Below are positions 19,127 through 23,696 of a stretch of 23,696 nucleotides of DNA, piece after piece. The stretch's first letter is position 1. Each line of letters opens with the position of its first letter. The notes beneath the pieces are model-generated. The model ran no database searches. It saw nothing but the letters and a program-made list of their open reading frames with translations, and had not been told where the DNA came from. This DNA comes from Rodentolepis nana (taxonomy: Eukaryota; Platyhelminthes; Cestoda; Cyclophyllidea; Hymenolepididae): assembly GCA_900617975.1 (NCBI GenBank), contig UZAE01013226.1, forward strand, positions 1-23,696, read 5' to 3'. The position numbers and the translations under genes are program-made.

Positions 19127-19637
19127 TCAGATGTGCAAAGAAAACTATTTCCCGAGACAAGACTAAACATTATCGAGTGTTTTGGTCTAAACACCTTGAG
19201 GAACTGAAAAGAAAACGGGACGCCCTTCGCAACACTGCTGATCAGACTGGATGAACGGAAGACGTACAAGCCTGAAGACGACAATCAGCTGTCCTAAGGC
19301 AAACCATCTTACAAGCTAAACGGACTTTCTACGACAAGTTTATCTCAAATATCAACTTACAAAGTGATAGACAACGCACTTTCAAATTCCTGGGTAACCT
19401 CTAAAACAACAAGGAAAGACCCAAGAAAGAACCAATACCATTAAACAACAAACTGCTTACCACCGACTCCGAAATAGCTAACTGCTTTGCGAGGTTCTAT
19501 TCCCACAAGCAAAAGAAAAACCCTTTTGTCAGAAAATCTTCAAGAGATTTAAAGATACAAGTAAGACAGTTGGGTGAAATTAAGGAAGACATAGCAATAC
19601 TAAATAACGTACTTACTGAAGAATTCAGAACTTGAGA

Positions 19638-19638
19638 N
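19638..19638. other. Undetermined base at a join lacking about 440 bp
   Basis: A single n occurs where the sequence jumps from the equivalent of copy A position about 1815 to about 2253, cutting into RT motif A. This may mark an unresolved assembly join rather than a true deletion. Confidence 0.8.
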
Positions 19639-19639
19639 A

Positions 19640-20375
19640 TCAGCCAATGACTTAGTATGGAAAGAGAAGCTAATTCTAAAATTGGCAAAGATTGGTATTA
19701 AGCATAACATGCTAAACTGGATAAAAGCATTCATTGGACAAAGATCGCGTAATGTCAGATATGGAAATGCTCTATCAAAATCCAATCTTTTACACACAGG
19801 CCTACCACAGGGAGCTGTCACAAGCTGCACTCTTTTCAATGTCTTCATCAATGACATAGCTGAATTAGTACAGACAGTCACGGGCATCAAGTGCTTACTT
19901 TATGCAGATGATCATGCTCTATGGTATTCCGCCCCTAAGACAAACGCTCAGGTGAGGACAGAAAGTGATCTTAATTGTGCACTTAAACTACTAGCAAACT
20001 TAAACTACTAGCAAACTGGTGCGACAACAATGGAATGATAATCAACACCGCGAAAACTGCATTCCAAACTTTTTCTTTTGGCCAGTCACAGCATAAACCC
20101 ATTTCTAAGGTACAAGGACACTACCCTAGAAAAAACCAATGAGATCATTTAACTCGGAATGACGTTTGACACAAAGCTAACGTGGAAAAGTCTCGTAGTT
20201 AAAATAGCAGAATCAATCTCCAAGAGACTGAATATATTGAAGCGTCTTGGTGGTAGCGTATGGGGCTGTGCACGCTCAACTCTCCACACCACTTACAAGA
20301 TGTTTATTCAGTCAATAATGTTTTATTGCTGTGAGGCACTCATTACAGCCACAAAGGTGACTCGCAAACTACACA
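19640..20375 (+). pseudogene. Retrotransposon reverse transcriptase core and thumb, copy C
   Basis: The frame contains ANDLVWKEKLILKLAKIGIK, then motif B in TGLPQGAVTSCTLFNVFIND (about 19795-19855) and motif C as LLYADDHALW with an intact YADD at 19901-19912. It ends at 20011 after a short duplication of 'cttaaactactagcaaact' (19981-20018). The thumb is open from 20159 (MTFDTKLTWKS) to about 20370, where it runs into the 1.2-kb deletion. Motif A is truncated at the 19638 join. Confidence 0.88.
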
Positions 20376-20711
20376 CACACAATGAAGGCCTTAATCAGGA
20401 GAGAATTCTAAACCTCAAGGTGCAACGAACTTAAAGCTCGAACAAAGGAGAAACCGTGGACAGTGGCACTCTCCGTCATACCCGACTGGCCAAGAATCGA
20501 AGCCGTTGCTGAGTTTAGACTACGTACCGGACACGATTGCTTGCCAAAACACCTTCACAGATTGGGAGTATACACTCAACCTACATGCCCCCTATGTAAC
20601 CTACAGGAGGAAATGGAGAAGACCAACCTGATTCGGTGTCCAGCCCTAAAGACAACGATGGAAAACCAGAGATACTGGGAAGCAAGAAGACTGCTAATGA
20701 ACTGTTATTAA
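20376..20711 (+). pseudogene. Retrotransposon C-terminal Cys-rich domain, copy C
   Basis: After the deletion the sequence resumes in the segment corresponding to copy A from about 4290. The open part 20463-20711 reads DWPRIEAVAEFRLRTGHD, KHLHRLGVYTQPTCPLC and EKTNLIRCPAL, ending in a stop at 20709-20711. The Asn in the CxxC...N...C arrangement is shared with copy A. Confidence 0.85.
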
Positions 20712-20766
20712 TTAACTGATATAAATGTACCCCCCACCCTTGGGGGAAGCTGAAGCCAAAGTTTAA

Positions 20767-20809
20767 GGGCTAATGATAAATATCATAAAACCTGCCATTT
20801 GAAATAAAT
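20767..20809 (+). promoter_or_regulatory. Shared 3' hairpin block, copy C
   Basis: GGGCTAATGATAAATATCA followed by ACCTGCCATTT and an AAATAAAT tail. The outer stem has lost one pair (ACCT instead of GCCT). A C-run/G-run hairpin lies just upstream at about 20730-20748, as in copy A. Confidence 0.6.
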
Positions 20810-22411
20810 CAATATTTATTAGAATTCAATCAAGTGCAAGTATTCGTTGAATGAAAATAATGTAGTTTTCATGGTCATTTATGAGGAAAATTCAGATTCA
20901 ATACTGGGGGGATTTTATGACGAGTGATAATTTAATTGCCATTTATTAATTCAATTTAAAATTAATATCAATTGCTCCTTTAGGCAGACATGAGGTAACT
21001 TATATAATTTGCATAAATTTCGATATTTGCAGGACTTATATTTCAACAAAATTGAACCGCATAAATCAGGATTCTGATTCTATTGAGTGGCATTTCTTCT
21101 TAAAACCCGAGTAGTAAATGAGCTCATTTTATTACCAAAATCTTCCTAATTTGGGATATTTGGAACAGTTAATGTTATGATCATTAAATTTAGAATCAGA
21201 CTTAATGCCGTTTTTATAAATAACTTTAAAAATCGTCTTTGCATTGATATATGTTGCGAGTATCTTTGCAACGGGTTTTTGATTTGCTCTTTAGAGAGGT
21301 CAGATAAACAATGCACATTAACTCCGCGATGTTTACTAACCTACGGTGAACTTTTGATATACTCATCTTTAAAACCCTCTTTAGCTGCCTGCTGCTCTGT
21401 CAAAGTTAGCATTCGTTCATTTTGGTTTGGAGTCCTTTGATTCGCTAATTTGCGCCTAAATTGTTGTTCAACTCGGTACTTTCAAATTTTGTTGAACGAT
21501 CCTCTCTTGTTTTTGCACCGTAGTCGAGACACAATTGGTATCGTTCTCTCTCCTTAAGTGGTCAAGATAGGAAAAAAAGATTGACAACACAATTTCACTA
21601 TCTACCACGCCTTTTCTAGGTAATTGCTTCTTTTGCATTTCTTTACTAAGGGCTAAATGGAAGTATCCACAATAACACTGAAATCTTGACTTGTTCATTT
21701 CGTAGACCAGTTCGGTGGTTTTAGAAATTTTACTAGCTTTTGCCATCTTCTGCTTCCATTTGGAATGTGAGCTATCAAAATGATCCCATTTAAATACAGT
21801 TTAAATAGTCTCATATCGATTAGATCTTTAAGGGCATTCGGTACTTTTCAATAATGCTGCAAGATCCAGATTTTTGAAAAGGAGTGGGAAACTTTGAACC
21901 AATGAATTAAGAATTCTAATTCAGTCGTTATTCACTTCAGATTATAGTGGTGATTAGTAATATCAGATCGTGCAACCTTCAGAAGCTAATCAACGTTACC
22001 CCGAAGCTATATTGACGTTGCATTAACGCCCTCATTTTAATTATTTAAATCCTACGCAGATTGAGGTACTTGAGTTAACCGCTGAGTATCACATTGTGGC
22101 GTAGGCGAAATCTCTTCAATAGTTAAAAGTGCTCTTTTAATTCTATAAACATTCGCAATCATATGACAGCCATGCATTACAGTGCTCTTATTAGATTGGC
22201 ATTAAAATGCGTTTTCGTGATCGGTGTAATTTTTGCCAATCATGTTTTGAGTTAAATGCATAGAGGAGAGCGATCTTCTATGTCACCACTAAATCAATCG
22301 CCATGAAAAGGTTTGGGCTTGTCATACGAGTTGCTGGGGTTGTAACTACTACGACTCTTGTCGCATATCCATTGGCTTAAAAAAATACTTGCTAATCACA
22401 CTAAAAGTATA
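20810..22411. other. Non-coding stretch downstream of retrotransposon copy C
   Basis: AT-rich with no gene I can support. A plus-strand frame (21177-21440) and a minus-strand frame (21746-21468, starting MAKASKISKTTELVYEM) have no domain I recognise and no convincing splice partners; the latter could be part of an unrecognised gene. Confidence 0.4.
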
Positions 22412-22432
22412 CTTTATGTGGTCCATAAAATA
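22412..22432 (+). repeat. Target-site duplication, left copy (short element D)
   Basis: A 21-bp string beginning CTTTATGTGGTCC, repeated at 22611-22631 with a single difference (G to A at the seventh base). Confidence 0.85.
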
Positions 22433-22610
22433 CATCATCACCTTTTTTCTAAATTTTCAACCTTCGTATTTGAAACACTCTTTAGTTCCCCTCCTCTTGA
22501 CTTTTTTTCACTTTGATGTTTCTTCCCCTCTGTGAAGCCTGAAGTCAACTAAAGGGCTAAAGATAACCATCAAACCGCCTGCCATTTTATATAATTTAAT
22601 AAATATTATT
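22433..22610 (+). mobile_element. Short non-autonomous retroelement, 5'-truncated (element D)
   Basis: A 178-bp insertion flanked by a 21-bp near-perfect duplication. Its body aligns with the pyrimidine-rich body of element B ('ctttgatgttcctcccc', 'tgtgaag..tgaagtca'), and it ends in the same 3' block (GGGC 22554-22557, GCCT 22577-22580, then GCCATTTTA). The ribozyme is missing, as expected for a 5'-truncated LINE-driven insertion. The diverged 3' hairpin (AGATAACCATCA) suggests an older insertion than B. Confidence 0.82.
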
Positions 22611-22631
22611 CTTTATATGGTCCATAAAATA
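22611..22631 (+). repeat. Target-site duplication, right copy (short element D)
   Basis: Matches 22412-22432 at 20 of 21 positions. Confidence 0.85.
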
Positions 22632-22799
22632 GCATACACTAACCCTCACTGGGAGAATGTAAATGAATAACTTCATTTTACCTCTTGAAGCATTGAAAAA
22701 CCCCTCGTGAAAGTATAATAGTAAGATCAAAAAATTAATGGAAAACAGTATGTAAAGGAATGGGAGCAAAACAGTTTTTAAAATTTGTGGGCATGGGAA

Positions 22800-22805
22800 T
22801 TTATT
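22800..22805 (-). terminator. Polyadenylation signal of the Ly6-like gene
   Basis: TTTATT on the plus strand reads AATAAA on the minus strand, about 86 bases after the stop codon of the Ly6-like gene. Confidence 0.5.
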
Positions 22806-22890
22806 TCAAAATTGGAATTAACTCGACTAAAATCGCCACACACGAATTCACGACTATACAACATTGCCTTCTCCAAACTCAGTTTCTGCT

Positions 22891-23365
22891 CTAAGAGAAG
22901 TAGTTAATCATGAGCACGAAAGCGGCAATGAATCCAGAACCCGTCATTATTGCTATCTTCCCAGCAGGATTACATCCATCTATATTGCATTTGTGGTACC
23001 GAGTTGTGGTGATAGCTCCAGGTACCGATTCCAGTATTACAGTGACCTCTTTACTAAGGTCATCAGTTGAGCATCCACGAAAGTAAAGCACTATTGGTTC
23101 CCTTTCTTCACCCGTCGTCGGTTTGAATTTGATTGTCTAAAATACATGCATGAATTAAAACAAAACGCGGGAAAGAACATACTATCTTGTAGAACTCGCA
23201 GGACAATGCTTCGGGAGGGCATTCATTTAGTGGAACTAAGGTTGTGTTCAACGGGTAGCAGCCAGGTTGCGTTGAGGAATGGCATTGATAGCATTTTATG
23301 GCCTCAGCAATGGCGAGTGTTGAAAGAAGGAGGCAAATGGAAAGCACAACCTGTCTGCAATTCAT
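22891..23365 (-). CDS. Ly6/uPAR-type GPI-anchored protein
   Basis: A small cell-surface protein with one three-finger (Ly6/uPAR, CD59-like) domain. Exon 1 is 23365-23183 and exon 2 is 23136-22891, joined in phase 0 across a 46-nt intron (GTATGT donor, GTATTTTAG acceptor), giving about 141 residues. A signal peptide (MNCRQVVLSICLLLSTLAIA) precedes IKCYQCH, the CxxC opening of the domain. Further Cys follow in GCYPL, NECPPEALSCEF and FRGCS, and the domain closes with the diagnostic CNIDGCN. The C-terminal hydrophobic tail (GFIAAFVLMINYFS) is typical of GPI-anchor addition. ATG 23365 is chosen because the signal peptide starts there; the upstream open frame lacks signal character. Flatworms carry many such genes. 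The ligand is unknown. Confidence 0.88.
23137..23182 (-). other. 46-nt intron of the Ly6-like gene
   Basis: On the minus strand the donor is GTATGT and the acceptor TGTATTTTAG. Removing it joins CEFYKI to TIKFKPTTG in frame, and brings the first and last Cys of the three-finger domain into one protein. Confidence 0.85.
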
Positions 23366-23433
23366 GCTTTCATCAACTATTTTTACCAAAGTATGAGCAG
23401 ACTTCCAATCAGTGAAATTAACCAATGAGACAG

Positions 23434-23443
23434 TATATTATAA
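23434..23443 (-). promoter_or_regulatory. TATA-like box and CCAAT-like motif upstream of the Ly6-like gene
   Basis: TATATTATAA (plus strand) reads TTATAATATA on the minus strand, about 70 bases before the ATG. An ATTGG motif (complement of CCAAT, about 23421-23425) lies between the box and the start codon, which is an unusual order, so only the TATA-like string is a reasonable call. Confidence 0.4.
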
Positions 23444-23696
23444 GATGTGGTTGGTGTAACTTGGTGCCGCTGATAAGACATTCATCACGTGCACCTTTAA
23501 ATCAATAACGGGTGTCTAAAAATGTCACCCTATTTCGAATAGCACCAGTCATTAATTTAAAATAGATTTCAAGTAGAAATCACATGTAAGATTGAATTAA
23601 TTCAATCTACTTCAAATACTGACTTCTGTGACTCCTAAAAATTACTTAAGTGTGAAATAGTGATACCGGTTAAAAGCACTCTAACATTAAGAGTAA

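Larger units (their letters stand above)
17911..20809 (+). mobile_element. Non-LTR retrotransposon, copy C (internally deleted)
   Basis: Same family and orientation as copy A, about 13 kb downstream of it. The order is ribozyme (17911-17982), hairpin-bearing leader, endonuclease (18080-19126, interrupted), linker, reverse transcriptase core (19640-20011), thumb (20159-about 20370), Cys-rich C-terminus (20463-20711) and shared 3' block (20767-20809). Relative to copy A it lacks roughly 440 bp of finger/motif-A sequence at the undetermined base 19638, and about 1.2 kb of connection and RNase H sequence near 20370-20382. It carries a stop at 18371 and a cluster of partial duplications at 18371-18660. 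No clear target-site duplication is visible. Confidence 0.92.

Noticed and set aside
134..20809. Copies A and C as long terminal repeats of one LTR element
   Set aside because: Both copies contain coding domains themselves (APE, RT), have ribozyme 5' ends and simple-repeat 3' tails, and enclose host genes. They are two LINE insertions.
21468..21746. Minus-strand frame starting MAKASKISK
   Set aside because: Could be an exon, but it has no recognised motif and no convincing adjoining exon, so I did not call it.
23146..23415. Plus-strand frame of 89 codons
   Set aside because: It is the antisense shadow of Ly6-like exon 1, whose minus-strand reading has a signal peptide and Cys pattern.

Overview
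The window looks like metazoan, probably flatworm (cestode-like), DNA. Protein-coding genes are split by mostly short introns (39, 46, 74, 75 nt). Two genes begin a few bases after a strong 3' splice site, as expected for spliced-leader trans-splicing. Intergenic DNA is AT-rich and retroelement-laden. The species is inferred from gene style only.

Layout: (1) 134-4728, a decayed but near full-span copy of a single-ORF non-LTR retrotransposon (endonuclease, reverse transcriptase, RNase H, C-terminal Cys block), + strand. (2) 5776-6141, a small diverged eIF1/SUI1-like gene. (3) 9492-14054, a multi-exon five-transmembrane prominin-like gene. (4) 14453-14728, a 276-bp non-autonomous retroelement with a perfect 15-bp target-site duplication. 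(5) 17911-about 20809, a second copy of the large retrotransposon, + strand, with two big internal losses and one undetermined base. (6) 22433-22610, a second short retroelement flanked by a 21-bp near-perfect duplication. (7) 23365-22891, - strand, a two-exon Ly6/uPAR-type GPI-anchored protein gene. The rest is non-coding DNA in which I see no gene.

The main discovery is that both large retrotransposon copies and the 276-bp element begin with the same 72-nt sequence, which folds as an HDV-like self-cleaving ribozyme: nested double pseudoknot P1/P2/P3/P1.1/P4, the GGGCAAC joining strand, and the active-site C after P4. The predicted cleavage site is the first base of the element. In the 276-bp element this is exactly where the target-site duplication ends, so two independent lines of evidence give the same 5' boundary. 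All four elements also share a 3'-end hairpin block. The picture is a LINE whose RNA releases its own 5' end by ribozyme cleavage, plus a short non-autonomous partner family that keeps only the LINE's two ends. The LINE reading frame has no AUG before its endonuclease motif, which fits unusual initiation on an uncapped, ribozyme-processed RNA.
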